Of a stretch of 64,000 nucleotides of DNA, positions 48,462-62,306 are shown piece by piece. Position numbers and translations under genes: made by a program. The stretch's first letter is position 1. Each line of letters opens with the position of its first letter. This stretch comes from Osmia lignaria lignaria (lineage: Eukaryota > Arthropoda > Insecta > Hymenoptera > Megachilidae): assembly GCF_051020975.1 (NCBI RefSeq), contig NW_027478167.1:806001-870000 (forward strand), read 5' to 3'. The notes under the pieces were generated by a model. That model made no database searches. It was not told where the DNA came from and saw only the letters and a list, made by a program, of their open reading frames with translations.

Positions 48462-49749
48462 TTGCAGATTCAGCTCAAAGGAACTGGCCTGACGGACATA
48501 TTTCGAGATATTTCTTCTTCTTGTTGTTCTTCCTCTGCACAGCTAAGCTGGAAGTGGCATTTGCAGCTCGCAATAGTGCAGAGTTATCTCAAAGAAAGGG
48601 GCCACGGTGTTTCTGTATCTCTATTATGTTGGTGCGGCTTCGGAACTTTTAAATATCTTGATATATCTCGAGAACTACGCATCTGATCAAAAAATATCAT
48701 AGAACTTAAAAAGTAGGAAACTTAATTCTCTACAAAAAAGGTCTCTTAACATTTTGCCATAGCTCTCTTCGTTTCCGAGATATTTGCAGATTTATCTCAA
48801 GGGAAGGGGCCTGACGGACATATTTCGAGATATTTCTTCTTCTTGTTGTTCTTCTTCTGCACAGGTAAGCTGGTAGTGGCATTTGCAGCTCGCAATAGTG
48901 CAGAGTTATCTCAAAGAAAGGGGCCACGGTGTTTCTGTATCTGTATTATGTTGGTGCGGCTTCGGAACTTTTAAATATCTTGATATATCTCGAGATCTAC
49001 GCATCTGATCAAAAAATATCATACAACGTAAAAAGTAGGAAACTTAATTCTCTACAAAAAAGGTCTCTTAACATTTTGCCATAGCTCGCTTCGTTTCCGA
49101 GATATTTGCAGATTTATCTCAAGGGAAGGGGCCTGACGGACATATTTCGAGATATTTCTTCTTCTTGTTGTTCTTCTTCTGCACAGCTAAGCTGGAAGTG
49201 GCATTTGCAGCTCGCAATTGTGCAGAGTTATCTCAAAGAGAGGGGCCACGGTGTTTCTGTATCTCTATTATGTTGGTGCGGCTTCGGAACTTTTAAATAT
49301 CTTGATATATCTCGAGAACTACGCATCTGATCAGAAAATATCATAGAACATAAAACGTAGGAAACTTAATTCTCTACAAAAAAGGTCTCTCAACATTTTG
49401 CCATAGCTCGCTTCGTTTCCGAGATATTTGCAGATTTATCTCAAGGGAAGGGGCATAACGGACATATTTCGTGATATTTCTTCTTCTTGTTGTTCTTCTT
49501 CTGCACAGCTAAGCTGGAAGTGGCATTTGCAGCTCGCAATAGTGCAGAGTTATCTCAAAGAAAGGGGCCACGGTGTTTCTGTATCTCTATTATGTTGGTG
49601 CGGCTTCTTAACTTTTAAATATCTTGATATATCTCGAGAACAACGCATCTGATCAAAAGATATCATAGAACATAAAAAGTAGGAAACTTAATTCTCTACA
49701 AAAAAGGTCTCTTAACATTTTGCCATAGCTCGCTTCGTTTCCGAGATAT
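48462..49749 (+). repeat. 11-monomer higher-order repeat, partial unit (four monomers)
   Basis: TCAGCTC type (48462), CACAGGTAAG type (48784), GCAATTGTGCAG (49106) and GGGGCATAACGG with CTTCTTAAC (49428), as at the start of unit A. It then leaves the series at 49750. Private variants ATACAACGTAAAAAG (near 49022) and AAAACGTAGG (near 49352) distinguish it. Confidence 0.75.
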
Positions 49750-52003
49750 TTGCAGATTTATCTCAAGGGAAGGGGCCTGACGGACATATTTCGAGATATT
49801 TCTTCTTCTTGTTGTTCTTCTTCTGCACAGCTAAGCTGAAAGTGGCATTTGCAGCTCGCAATAGTGCAGAGTTATCTCAAAGAAAGGGGCCACGGTGTTT
49901 CTGTATCTGTATTATGTTTGTGCGGCTTCAGAACATTTAAATATCTTGATATATCTCGAGAACTACGCATCTGATCAAAAAATATCATAGAACATAAAAA
50001 GTAGGAAACATAATTCTCTATAAAAAAGGTCGCTTAATATTTTGCCATAGCTCGCTTCGTTTCCGAGATATGTGCAGATTTATCTCAAGGGAAGGGGCCT
50101 GACGGACATATTTCGAGATATTTTTTCTTCTTGTTGTTCTTCTTCTGCACAGCTAAGCTGGAAGTGGCATTTGCAGCTCGCAATAGTGCAGAGTTATCTC
50201 AAAGAAAGGGGCCACGGTGTTTCTGTATCTCTATTATGTTGGTGCGGCTTCGGAACTTTTAAATATCTTGATAGATCTCGAGAACTACGCATCTGATCAA
50301 AAAATATCATAGAACATAAATTGTAGGAAACATAATTCTCTACAAAAAAGGTCTCTAAAGATTTTGCCATAGCTCGTTTGGTTTCCGAGATATTTGCAGA
50401 TATATCTCAAGGGATGGGGCCTGACGGACATATTTCGAGATATTTCTTGTTCTTGTTGTGCTTCTTCTGCACAGCTAAGCTGGATGTGGCATTTGCAGCT
50501 CGCAATAGTGCAGAGTTATCTCAAAGAAAGGGGCCACGGTGTTTCTGTATCTCTATTATGTTGGTGCGGCTTCGGAACTTTTAAATATCTTGATATATCT
50601 CGAGAACTACGCATCTGATCAAAAAATATCATACAACACAAAAAGTAGGAAACTTAATTCTCTACAAAAAAGGTCTCTTAAGATTTTGCCATAGCTCACT
50701 TCGTTTCCGAGATATTTGCAGATTTATCTCAAGGGAAGGGGCCTGACGGACATATTTCGAGATATTTCTTCTTCTTGTTGTTCTTCTACTGCACAGCTAT
50801 ACTGGAAGTGGCATTTCCAGCTCGCAATAGCGCAGAGTTATCTCAAAGAAAGGGGCCACGGTGTTTCTGTATCTCTATTGTGTTGGTGCGGCTTCGGATC
50901 TTTTAAATATCTCGATATATCTCGAAAACTACGCTTCTGATCATAAAATATCATAGAACGTAAATTGTAGGAAACATAATTGTCTACAAAAAAGGTCTCT
51001 TAACATTTTGCCATAGCTCGCCTCGTTTCCGAGATATTTGCAGATTTATCTCGAGGGAAGGGGCCTGACGGACATATTTCGAGATATTTCTTCTTCTTGT
51101 TGTTCTTCTTCTGCACAGCTAAGCTGGAAGCGGCATTTGCGGCTCGCACTGGTGCAGAGTTATCTCAAAGAAAGGGGCCACGGTGTTTCTGTATCTCTAT
51201 TATGTTGGTGCGGCTTCGGAACTTTTAAATATCTTGATATATCTCGAGAACTACGCATCTGATCAAAAAATATCATACAACACAAAAAGTAGGAAACTTA
51301 ATTCTCTACAAAAAAGGTCTCTTAAGATTTTGCCATAGCTCGCTTCGTTTCCGAGATATTTGCAGATTTATCTCAAGGGAAGGGGCCTGACGGACATATT
51401 TCGAGATATTTCTTCTTCTTGTTGTTCTTCTTCTGCACAGCTAAGCTGGAAGTGGCATTTGCAGCGCGCAATAGTGCAGAGTTATCTCAAAGAAAGGGGC
51501 CACGGTGTTTCTGTATCTCTATTATGTTGGTGCGGCTTCGGAACTTTTAAATATCTTGATATATCTCGAGAACTACGCATCTGATCAAAAAATATCATAG
51601 AACATAAAAAGTAGGAAACCTAATTGTCTACAAAAAAGGTCTCTTAACATTTTGCCGTATCTCGCTTCGTTTCCGAGGTATTTGCAGATTTATCTCAAGG
51701 GAAGGGGCCTGACGGACATATTTCGAGATATTTCTTCTTCTTGTTGTTCTTCTACTGCACAGCTATACTGGAAGTGGCATTTCCAGCTCGCAATAGCGCA
51801 GAGTTATCTCAAAGAAAGGGGCCACGGTGTTTCTGTATCTCTATTGTGTTGGTGCGGCTTCGGATCTTTTAAATATCTCGATATATCTCGAAAACTACGC
51901 TTCTGATCATAAAATATCATAGAACGTAAATTGTAGGAAACATAATTGTCTACAAAAAAGGTCTCTTAACATTTTGCCATAGCTCGCCTCGTTTCCGAGA
52001 TAT
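49750..52003 (+). repeat. Diverged block duplicated near 57-59.7 kb, copy 1
   Basis: Monomers here share rare variants with a set further right. 49750 and 56833 share TATGTTTGTGCGG, TTCAGAACATTT and CTCTATAAAAAAGG. 50072 and 57155 share GATATGTGCAG and GATAGATCTCG. 50394 and 58443 share GGGATGGGGCC, TTCTTGTTCTTGTTGTGC and GGATGTGG. 50716 and 58765 share CTACTGCACAGCTATAC. 51038 and 59087 share CTCGAGGGAAGG and GCACTGGTGC. The 51360 monomer (GCAGCGCGC) has no partner in the second copy. Confidence 0.8.
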
Positions 52004-52325
52004 TTGCAGATTTATCTCGAGGGAAGGGGCCTGACGGACATATTTCGAGATATTTCTTCTTCTTGTTGTTCTTCTTCTGCACAGCTAAGCTGGTAGCGGC
52101 ATTTGCGGCTCGCACTAGTGCAGAGTTATCTCAAAGAAAGGGGCCACGGTGTTTCTGTATCTCTATTATGTTGGTGCGGCTTCGGAACTTTTAAATATCT
52201 TGATATATCTCGAGAACTACGCATCTGATCAAAAAATATCATACAACAGAAAAAGTAGGAAACTTAATTCTCTACAAAAAAGGTCTCTTAAGATTTTGCC
52301 ATAGCTCACTTCGTTTCCGAGATAT

Positions 52326-53291
52326 TTGCAGATTTATCTCAAGGGAAGGGGCCTGACGGACATATTTCGAGATATTTCTTCTTCTTGTTGTTCTTCTACT
52401 GCACAGCTATACTGGAAGTGGCATTTCCAGCTCGCAATAGCGCAGAGTTATCTCAAAGAAAGGGGCCACGGTGTTTCTGTATCTCTATTGTGTTGGTGCG
52501 GCTTCGGATCTTTTAAGTATCTCGATATATCTCGAAAACTACGCTTCTGATCATAAAATATCATAGAACGTAAATTGTAGGAAACATAATTGTCTACAAG
52601 AAAGGTCTCTTAACATTTTGCCATAGCTCGCCTCGTTTCCGAGATATTTGCAGATTTATCTCGAGGGAAGGGGCCTGACGGACATATTTCGAGATATTTC
52701 TTCTTCTTGTTGATCATCTTCTGCACAGCTAAGCTGGAAGCGGCATTTGCGGCTCGCACTAGTGCAGAGTTATCTCAAAGAAAGGGGCCACGGTGTTTCT
52801 GTATCTCTATTATGTTGGTGCGGCTTCGGAACTTTTAAATATCTTGATATATCTCGAGAACTACGCATCTGATCAAAAAATATCATAGAACTTAAAAAGT
52901 AGGAAACTTAATTCTCTACAAAAAAGGTCTCTCAACATTTTGCCATAGCTCTCTTCGTTTCCGAGATATTTGCAGATTTATCTCAAGGGAAGGGGCCTGA
53001 CGGACATATTTCGAGATATTTCTTCTTCTTGTTGTTCTTCTTCTGCACAGGTAAGCTGGTAGTGGCATTTGCAGCTCGCAATAGTGCAGAGTTATCTCAA
53101 AGAAAGGGGCCACGGTGTTTCTGTATCTGTATTATGTTGGTGCGGCTTCGGAACTTTTAAATATCTTGATATATCTCGAGATCTACGCATCTGATCAAAA
53201 AATATCATAGAACATAAAAAGTAGGAAACTTAATTCTCTACAAAAAAGGTCTCTTAACATTTTGCCATAGCTCGCTTCGTTTCCGAGATAT
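52326..53291 (+). repeat. Satellite monomers joining the diverged block to a CACAGGTAAG-type monomer
   Basis: 52326 repeats the CTACTGCACAGCTATAC type of 50716 and 51682. 52648 is the CTCGAGGGAAGG type with a private TTGATCATCTTC in the TTC tract, which puts a stop in the recurrent short frame and creates a second TGATCA. 52970 is the seventh and last CACAGGTAAGCTGGTAG monomer. The array then continues with GCAATTGTGCAG (53292), as in unit A. Confidence 0.7.
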
Positions 53292-55867
53292 GTGCAGATT
53301 TATCTCAAGGGAAGGGGCCTGACGGACATATTTCGAGATATTTCTTCTTCTTGTTGTTCTTCTTCTGCACAGCTAAGCTGGAAGTGGCATTTGCAGCTCG
53401 CAATTGTGCAGAGTTATCTCAAAGAGAGGGGCCACGGTGTTTCTGTATCTCTATTATGTTGGTGCGGCTTCGGAACTTTTAAATATCTTGATATATCTCG
53501 AGAACTACGCATCTGATCAGAAAATATCATAGAACATAAAAAGTAGGAAACTTAATTCTCTACAAAAAAGGTCTCTCAACATTTTGCCATAGCTCGCTTC
53601 GTTTCCGAGATATTTGCAGATTTATCTCAAGGGAAGGGGCCTAACGGACATATTTCGAGATATTTCTTCTTCTTGTTGTTCTTCTTCTGCACAGCTAAGC
53701 TGGAAGTGGCATTTGCAGCTCGCAATAGTGCAGAGTTATCTCAAAGAAAGGGGCCACGGTGTTTCTGTATCTCTATTATGTTGGTGCGGCTTCTTAACTT
53801 TTAAATATCTTGATATATCTCGAGAACAACGCATCTGATCAAAAGATATCATAGAACATAAAAAGTAGGAAACTTAATTCTCTACAAAAAAGGTCTCTTA
53901 ACATTTTGCCATAGCTCGCTTCGGTTCCGAGATATTTGCAGATTTATCTCAAGGGAAGGGGCCTAACGGACATATTTCGAGATATTTCTTCTTCTTGTTG
54001 TTCTTCTTCTGCACAGCTAAGCTGGAAGTGGCATTTGCAGCTCGCAATAGTGCAGAGTTATCTCAAAGAAAGGGGCCACGGTGTTTCTGTATCTCTATTA
54101 TGTTGGTGCGGCTTCTTAACTTTTAAATATCTCGATATATCTGGAAAACTACGCTTCTGATCAAAAAATATCAGAGAACGTAAATTGTAGGAAACTTAAT
54201 TCTCTACAAAAAAGGTCTCTTAACATTTTGCCATAGCTCGCTTCGTTTCCGAGATATTTGCAGATTTATCTCAAGGGAAGGGGCCTGACGGACATATTTC
54301 GAAATATTTCTTCTTCTTGTTGTTCTTCTTCTGCACAGCTAAGCTGGAAGTGGCATTTCCAGCTCGCAATAGTGCAGAGTTATCTCAAAGAAAGGGGCCA
54401 CGGTGTTTCTGTATCTCTATTATGTTGGTGCGGCTTCTTAACTTTTAAATATCTTGATATATCTCGAGAACTACGCATCTGATCAAAAAATATCATAGAA
54501 AACAAAAAGTAGGAAACTTAATTCTCTACAAAAAAGGTCTCTTAACATTTTGCCATAGCTCGCTTCGTTTCCGAGATATTTGCAGATTTATCTCAAGGGA
54601 AGGGGCCTAACGGACATATTTCGAGATATTTCTTCTTCTTGTTGTTCTTCTTCTGCACAGCTAAGCTGGAAGTGACATTTGCAGCTCGCAATAGTGCAGA
54701 GTTATCTCAAAGAAAGGGGCCACGGTGTTTCTGTATCTCTATTATGTTGGTGCGGCTTCGGAACTTTTAAATATCTTGATATATCTCGAAAACTACGCTT
54801 CTGATCATAAAATATCATAGAACCTAAATTGTACGAAACATAATTCTCTACAAAAAACGTCTCTTAACATTTTGCCATAGCTCGCTTCGTTTCCGAGATA
54901 TTTGCAGATTCAGCTCAAACGAACGGGCCTGACGGACATATTTCGAGATATTTCTTCTTCTTGTTGTTCTTCTTCTGCACAGCTAAGCTGGAAGTGGCAT
55001 TTACAGCTCGCAATAGTGCAGAGTTATCTCAAAGAAAGGGGACACGGTGTTTCTCTATCTCTATTATGTTGGTGCGGCTTCGGAACTTTTAAATATCTCG
55101 ATATATCTCGAAAACTACGCTTCTGATCAAAAAATATCGTAGAACATAAATTGTAGGAAACATAATTCTCTACAAAAAACGTCTCTTAACATTTTGCCAT
55201 AGCTCGCTTCGTTTCCGAGATATTTGCAGATTCATCTCAAAGGAACGGGCCTGACGGACATATTTCGAGATATTTCTTCTTCTTGTTGTTCTTCTTCTGC
55301 ACAGCTAAGCTGGAAGTGGCATTTACAGCTCGCAATAGTGCAGAGTTATCTCAAAGAAAGGGGCCACGGTGTTTCTGTATCTCTATTATGTTGGTGCGGC
55401 TTCGGAACTTTTAAATATCTTGATATATCTCGAGAACTACGCATCTGATCAAAAAATATCATAGAACATAAATAGTAGGAAACTTAATTTCCTACAGAAA
55501 GGGTCTCTGAACGTTTTGCCATAGCTCCCATTGTTTCCGAGATATTTGCAGATTCAGCTCAAAGGAACGGGCCTGACGGACATATTCCGAGATATTTCTT
55601 GTTCTTGTTGTGCTTCTTCCGCACAGCTAAGCTCGAACTGGCATTTGCAGCTCGCAATAGTGCAGAGTTATCTCACAGAAAGGGGCCACGGTGTTTCTGT
55701 ATCTCTATTATGTTGGTGCGGCTTCGGAACTTTTAAATATCTTGATATATCTCGAGAACTACGCATCTGATCAAAAAATATCATAGAACATAAAAAGTAG
55801 GAAACTTAATTCTCTACAAAAATGGTCTCTTAACATTTTGCCATAGCTCGCTTCGTTTCCGAGATAT

Positions 55868-56188
55868 TTGCAGATTTATCTCGAGGGAGGGGCCTGACGG
55901 ACATATTTCGAGATATTTCTTCTTGTTGTTGTTCTTCTTCTGCACAGCTAAGCTGGAAGCGGCATTTGCGGCTCGCACTAGTGCAGAGTTATCTCAAAGA
56001 AAGGGGCCACGGTGTTTCTGTATTTCTATTATGTTGGTGCGGCTTCGGATCTTTTAAATATCTCGATATATCTCGAAAACTACGCTTCTGATCAAAAAAT
56101 ATCATAGAACATAAATTGTAGGAAACATAATTCTCTACCAAAAAGGTCTCTCAACATTTTGCCATAGCTCGTTTCGTTTCCGAGATAT
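55868..56188 (+). repeat. Satellite monomer with 1-bp deletion (321 bp)
   Basis: Reads CTCGAGGGAGGGGCC near 55881-55895 where related monomers read CTCGAGGGAAGGGGCC. It is the second of the two phase shifts. It also has TTCTTCTTGTTGTTGTTC in the pyrimidine tract, a substitution without length change. Confidence 0.88.
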
Positions 56189-56832
56189 TTGCAGATATAT
56201 CTCAAGGGAAGGGGCCTGACGGACATATTTCGAGATATTTCTTCTTCTTGTTGCTCTTCTTCTGCACAGCTAAACTGGAAGTGGCATTTCCAGCCCGCAA
56301 TAGTGCCTAGTTATCTCAAAGAAAGGGGCCACGGTGTTTCTGTATCTCTATTATGTTGGTGCGGCTTCGGAACTTTTAAATATCTCGATATATCTCGAAA
56401 ACTACGCTTCTGATCAAAAAATATCATAGAACGTAAATTGTAGGAAATATAATTCTCTACAAAAAACGTCTCTTAACATTTTGCCATAGCTCGCTTCGTT
56501 TCCGAGATATTTGCAGATGCAGCTCAAAGGAACGGGCCTGACGGACATATTCCGAGATATTTCTTCTTCTTGTTGTTCTTCTTCTGCACAGCTAAGCTGG
56601 AAGTGGCATTTACAGCTCGCAATAGTGCAGAGTTATCTCAAAGAAAGGGGCCACGGTGTTTCTGTATCTCTATTATGTTGGTGCGGCTTCGGAACTTTTA
56701 AATATCTCGATATATCTCGAAAACTACGCTTCTGATCAAAAAATATCATAGAACATAAATTGTAGGAAACATAATTCTCTACAAAAAACGTCTCTTAACA
56801 TTTTGCCATAGCTCGCTTCGTTTCCGAGATAT

Positions 56833-59730
56833 TTGCAGATTCAGCTCAAAGGAACGGGCCTGACGGACATATTTCGAGATATTTCTTCTTCTTGTTGTTC
56901 TTCTTCTGCACAGCTAAGCTGGAAGTGGCATTTACAGCTCGCAATAGTGCAGAGTTATCTCAAAGAAAGGGGCCACGGTGTTTCTGTATCTGTATTATGT
57001 TTGTGCGGCTTCAGAACATTTAAATATCTTGATATATCTCGAGAACTACGCATCTGATCAAAAAATATCATAGAACATAAAAAGTAGGAAACATAATTCT
57101 CTATAAAAAAGGTCTCTTAATATTTTGCCATAGCTCGCTTCGTTTCCGAGATATGTGCAGATTTATCTCAAGGGAAGGGGCCTGACGGACATATTTCGAG
57201 ATATTTCTTCTTCTTGTTGTTCTTCTTCTGCACAGCTAAGCTGGAAGTGGCATTTGCAGCTCGCAATAGTGCAGAGTTATCTCAAAGAAAGGGGCCACGG
57301 TGTTTCTGTATCTCTATTATGTTGGTGCGGCTTCGGAACTTTTAAATATCTTGATAGATCTCGAGAACTACGCATCTGATCAAAAAATATCATAGAACAT
57401 AAAAAGTAGGAAACTTAATTCTCTACAAAAAAGGTCTCTTAACATTTTGCCATAGCTCGCTTCGTTTCCGAGATATTTGCAGATTTATCTCAAGGGAAGG
57501 GGCCTGACGGATATACTTCGAGATATTTCTTCTTCTTGTTGTTCTTCTTCTGCACAGCTAAGCTGGAAGTGGCATTTGCGGCTCGCACTAGTGCAGAGTT
57601 ATCTCAAAGAAAGGGGCCACGGTGTTTCTGTATCTCTATTATGTTGGTGCGGCTTCGGAACTTTTAAATATCTCGATATATCTCGAGAACTATGCATCTG
57701 ATCAAAAAATATCGTAGAACATAAAAAGTAGGAAACATAATTCTCTACATAAAAGGTCTCTTAACATTTTGCCATAGCTCGCTTCGTTTCCGAGATATTT
57801 GCAGATACATCTCAATGGAAGGGGCCTGACGGACATATTTCGAGATATTTCTTCTTCTTGTTGTTCTTCTTCTGCACAGCTAAGCTGAAAGTGGCATTTG
57901 CAGCTCGCAATAGTGCAGAGTTATCTCAAAGAAAGGGGCCACGGTGTTTCTGTATCTCTATTATGTTGGTGCGGCTTCGGAACTTTTAAATATCTTGATA
58001 TATCTCGAGAACTACGCTTCTGATCAAAAAATATCATAGAACATAAAAAGTAGGAAACTTAATTCTCTACAAAGAAGGTGTCTTAACATTTTGCCATAGC
58101 TCGCTTCGTTTCCGAGATATTTGCAGATTTATCTCAAGGGTAGGGGCCTGACGGACATATTTCGAGATATTTCTTCTTCTTGTTGTTCTTCTTCTGCACA
58201 GCTAAACTGGAAGTGGCATTTCCAGCTCGCAACAGTGCAGAGTTATCTCAAAGAAAGGGGCCACGGTGTTTCTGTATCTCTATTATGTTGGTGCGTCTTC
58301 GGAACTTTTAAATATCTCGATATATCTCGAACACTACGTTTCTGATCAAAAAATATCGTAGAACATAAATTGTAGGAAACATAATTCTCTACAAAAAAGG
58401 TCTCTAAAGATTTTGCCATAGCTCGTTTGGTTTCCGAGATATTTGCAGATATATCTCAAGGGATGGGGCCTGACGGACATATTTCGAGATATTTCTTGTT
58501 CTTGTTGTGCTTCTTCTGCACAGCTAAGCTGGATGTGGCATTTGCAGCTCGCAATAGTGCAGAGTTATCTCAAAGAAAGGGGCCACGGTGTTTCTGTATC
58601 TCTATTATGTTGGTGCGGCTTCGGAACTTTTAAATATCTTGATATATCTCGAGAACTACGCATCTGATCAAAAAATATCATACAACACAAAAAGTAGGAA
58701 ACTTAATTCTCTACAAAAAAGGTCTCTTAAGATTTTGCCATAGCTCACTTCGTTTCCGAGATATTTGCAGATTTATCTCAAGGGAAGGGGCCTGACGGAC
58801 ATATTTCGAGATATTTCTTCTTCTTGTTGTTCTTCTACTGCACAGCTATACTGGAAGTGGCATTTCCAGCTCGCAATAGCGCAGAGTTATCTCAAAGAAA
58901 GGGGCCACGGTGTTTCTGTATCTCTATTGTGTTGGTGCGGCTTCGGATCTTTTAAATATCTCGATATATCTCGAAAACTACGCTTCTGATCATAAAATAT
59001 CATAGAACGTAAATTGTAGGAAACATAATTGTCTACAAAAAAGGTCTCTTAACATTTTGCCATAGCTCGCCTCGTTTCCGAGATATTTGCAGATTTATCT
59101 CGAGGGAAGGGGCCTGACGGACATATTTCGAGATATTTCTTCTTCTTGTTGTTCTTCTTCTGCACAGCTAAGCTGGAAGCGGCATTTGCGGCTCGCACTG
59201 GTGCAGAGTTATCTCAAAGAAAGGGGCCACGGTGTTTCTGTATCTCTATTATGTTGGTGCGGCTTCGGAACTTTTAAATATCTTGATATATCTCGAGAAC
59301 TACGCATCTGATCAAAAAATATCATAGAACATAAAAAGTAGGAAACCTAATTGTCTACAAAAAAGGTCTCTTAACATTTTGCCGTATCTCGCTTCGTTTC
59401 CGAGGTATTTGCAGATTTATCTCAAGGGAAGGGGCCTGACGGACATATTTCGAGATATTTCTTCTTCTTGTTGTTCTTCTACTGCACAGCTATACTGGAA
59501 GTGGCATTTCCAGCTCGCAATAGCGCAGAGTTATCTCAAAGAAAGGGGCCACGGTGTTCCTGTATCTCTATTGTGTTGGTGCGGCTTCGGATCTTTTAAA
59601 TATCTCGATATATCTCGAAAACTACGCTTCTGATCATAAAATATCATAGAACGTAAATTGTAGGAAACATAATTGTCTACAAAAAAGGTCTCTTAACATT
59701 TTGCCATAGCTCGCCTCGTTTCCGAGATAT
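56833..59730 (+). repeat. Diverged block, copy 2
   Basis: Partner of 49750-52003. The pairs at 49750 and 50072 are 7,083 bp apart, and those from 50394 on are 8,049 bp apart (25 monomers less one base). The difference is three extra monomers (57477, 57799, 58121) between the two parts of this copy. From 59087 the copy jumps to the partner of 51682 (59409), so one monomer is missing at that point. Confidence 0.78.
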
Positions 59731-62306
59731 TTGCAGATTTATCTCGAGGGAAGGGGCCTGACGGACATATTTCGAGATATTTCTTCTTCTTGTTGTTCTT
59801 CTTCTGCACAGCTAAGCTGGAAGCGGCATTTGCGGCTCGCACTAGTGCAGAGTTATCTCAAAGAAAGGGGCCACGGTGTTTCTGTATATCTATTATGTTG
59901 GTGCGGCTTCGGAACTTTTAAATATCTTGATATATCTCGAGAACTACGCATCTGATCAAAAAATATCATAGAACATAAAAAGTAGGAAACTTAATTCTCT
60001 ACAAAAAAGGTCTCTTAACATTTTGCCATAGCTCGCTTCGTTTCCGAGATATTTGCAGATTTATCTCGAGGGAAGGGGCCTGACGGACATATTTCGAGAT
60101 ATTTCTTCTTCTTGTTGTTCTTCTTCTGCACAGCTAAGCTGGAAGCGGCATTTGCGTCTCGCACTGGTGCAGAGTTATCTCAAAGAAAGGGGCCACGGTG
60201 TTTCTGTATCTCTATTATGTTGGTGCGGCTTCGGAACTTTTAAATATCTTGATATATCTCGAGAACTACGCATCTGATCAAAAAATATCATACAACAGAA
60301 AAAGTAGGAAACTTAATTCTCTACAAAAAAGGTCTCTTAAGATTTTGCCATAGCTCGCTTCGTTTCCGAGATATTTGCAGATTTATCTCAAGGGAAGGGG
60401 CCTGACGGACATATTTCGAGATATTTCTTCTTCTTGTTGTTCTTCTTCTGCACAGCTAAGCTGGAAGTGGCATTTGCAGCTCGCAATAGTGCAGAGTTAT
60501 CTCAAAGAAAGGGGCCACGGTGTTTCTGTATCTCTATTATGTTGGTGCGGCTTCGGAACTTTTAAATATCTTCATATATCTCGAGAACTACGCATCTCAT
60601 CAAAAAATATCATAGAACATAAAAAGTAGGAAACTTAATTCTCTACAAAATCGGTCTCTTAACATTTTGCCATAGCTCGCTTCGTTTCCGAGATATTTGC
60701 AGATTTATCTCAAGGGAAGGGGCCTGACGGACATATTTCGAGATATTTCTTCTTCTTGTTGTTCTTCTTCTGCACAGCTAAGCTGGAAGTGGCATTTGCA
60801 GCTCGCAATAGTGCAGAGTTATCTCAAAGAAAGGGGCCACGGTGTTTCTGTATCTCTATTATGTTGGTGCGGCTTCGGAACTTTTAAATATCTTCATATA
60901 TCTCGAGAACTACGCATCTGATCAAAAAATGTCATGGAACATAAAAAGTAGGAAACTTAATTCTCTACAAAAAAGGTCTCTTAACATTTTGCCATAGCTC
61001 GCTTCGTTTCCGAGAGATTTGCAGATTTATCTCAAGGGAAGGGGACTGACGGACTAATTTCGAGATATTTCTTCTTCTTATTGTTCTTCTTCTGCACAGC
61101 TAAGCTGGAAGTGGCATTTGCAGCTCGCAGTAGTGCAGAGTTATCTCAAAGAAAGGGGCCACGGTGTTTCTGTATCTCTATTATGTTGGTGCGGCTTCGG
61201 AACTTTTAAATATCTTGATATATCTCGATAACTACGCATCTGATCAAAAAATATCATAGAACATAAAAAGTAGGAAACCTAATTTTCTACAAAAAAGGTC
61301 TCTTAACATTTTGCCGTAGCTCGCTTCGTTTCCGAGATATTTGCAGATATATCTCAAGGGAAGGGGCCTGGCGGACATATTTCGAGATATTTCTTCTTCT
61401 TGTTGTTCTTCTTCTGCACAGCTAAGCTGGAAGTGGCATTTGCAGCTCGCAATAGTGCAGAGTTATCTCAAAGAAAGGGGCCACGGTGTTTCTGTATCTC
61501 TATTATGTTGGTGCGGCTTCGGAACTTTTAAATATCTTCATATATCTCGAGAACTACGCATCTGATCAAAAAATGTCATGGAACATAAAAAGTAGGAAAC
61601 TTAATTCTCTACAAAATCGGTCTCTTAACATTTTGCCATAGCTCGCTTCGTTTCCGAGACATTTGCAGATTTATCTCATGGGAAGGGGCTTGACGGACAT
61701 ATTTCGAGATATTTCTTCTTCTTGTTGTTCTTCTTCTGCACAGCTAAGCTCGAAGTGGCATTTGCAGCTCGCAATAGTGCAGAGTTATCTCAAAGAAAGT
61801 GGCCACGGTGTTTCTGTATCTCTATTATGTTGGTGCGGCTTCGGAACTTTTTAATATCTTGATATATCTCGAGAACTACGCATCTGATCGAAAAATATCA
61901 TAGAACATAAATTGTAGGAAACATAATTCTCTACAAAAGAGGTCTCTTAACATTTTGCCGTAGCTCGTTTCGTTTCCGAGATATTTGCAGATATATCTCA
62001 AGGGAAGGGGCCTGACGGACATATTTCGAGATATTTCTTCTTCTTGTTGTTCTTCTTCTGCACAGCTAAACTGGAAGTGGCATTTCCAGCTCGCAATAGC
62101 GCAGAGTTATCTCAAAGAAAGGGGCCACGGTGTTTCTGTATCTCTATTATGTTGGTGCGGCTTCGGAACTTTTAAATATCTTCATATATCTCGAGAACTA
62201 CGCATCTGATCAAAAAATATCATAGAACATAAAAAGTAGGAAACTTAATTCTCTACAAAAAAGGTCTCCTAACATTTTGCCATAGCTTGCTTCGTTTCCG
62301 AGATAT

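Noticed and set aside
31665..53113. Minus-strand frames of 64-65 codons recurring in the higher-order repeats and at the MITE left flank
   Set aside because: They exist only because a base change in the CACAGGTAAG monomers removes a stop, or because they run across the MITE-satellite border. Part of the frame reads the same satellite backwards and there is no independent evidence of a gene.
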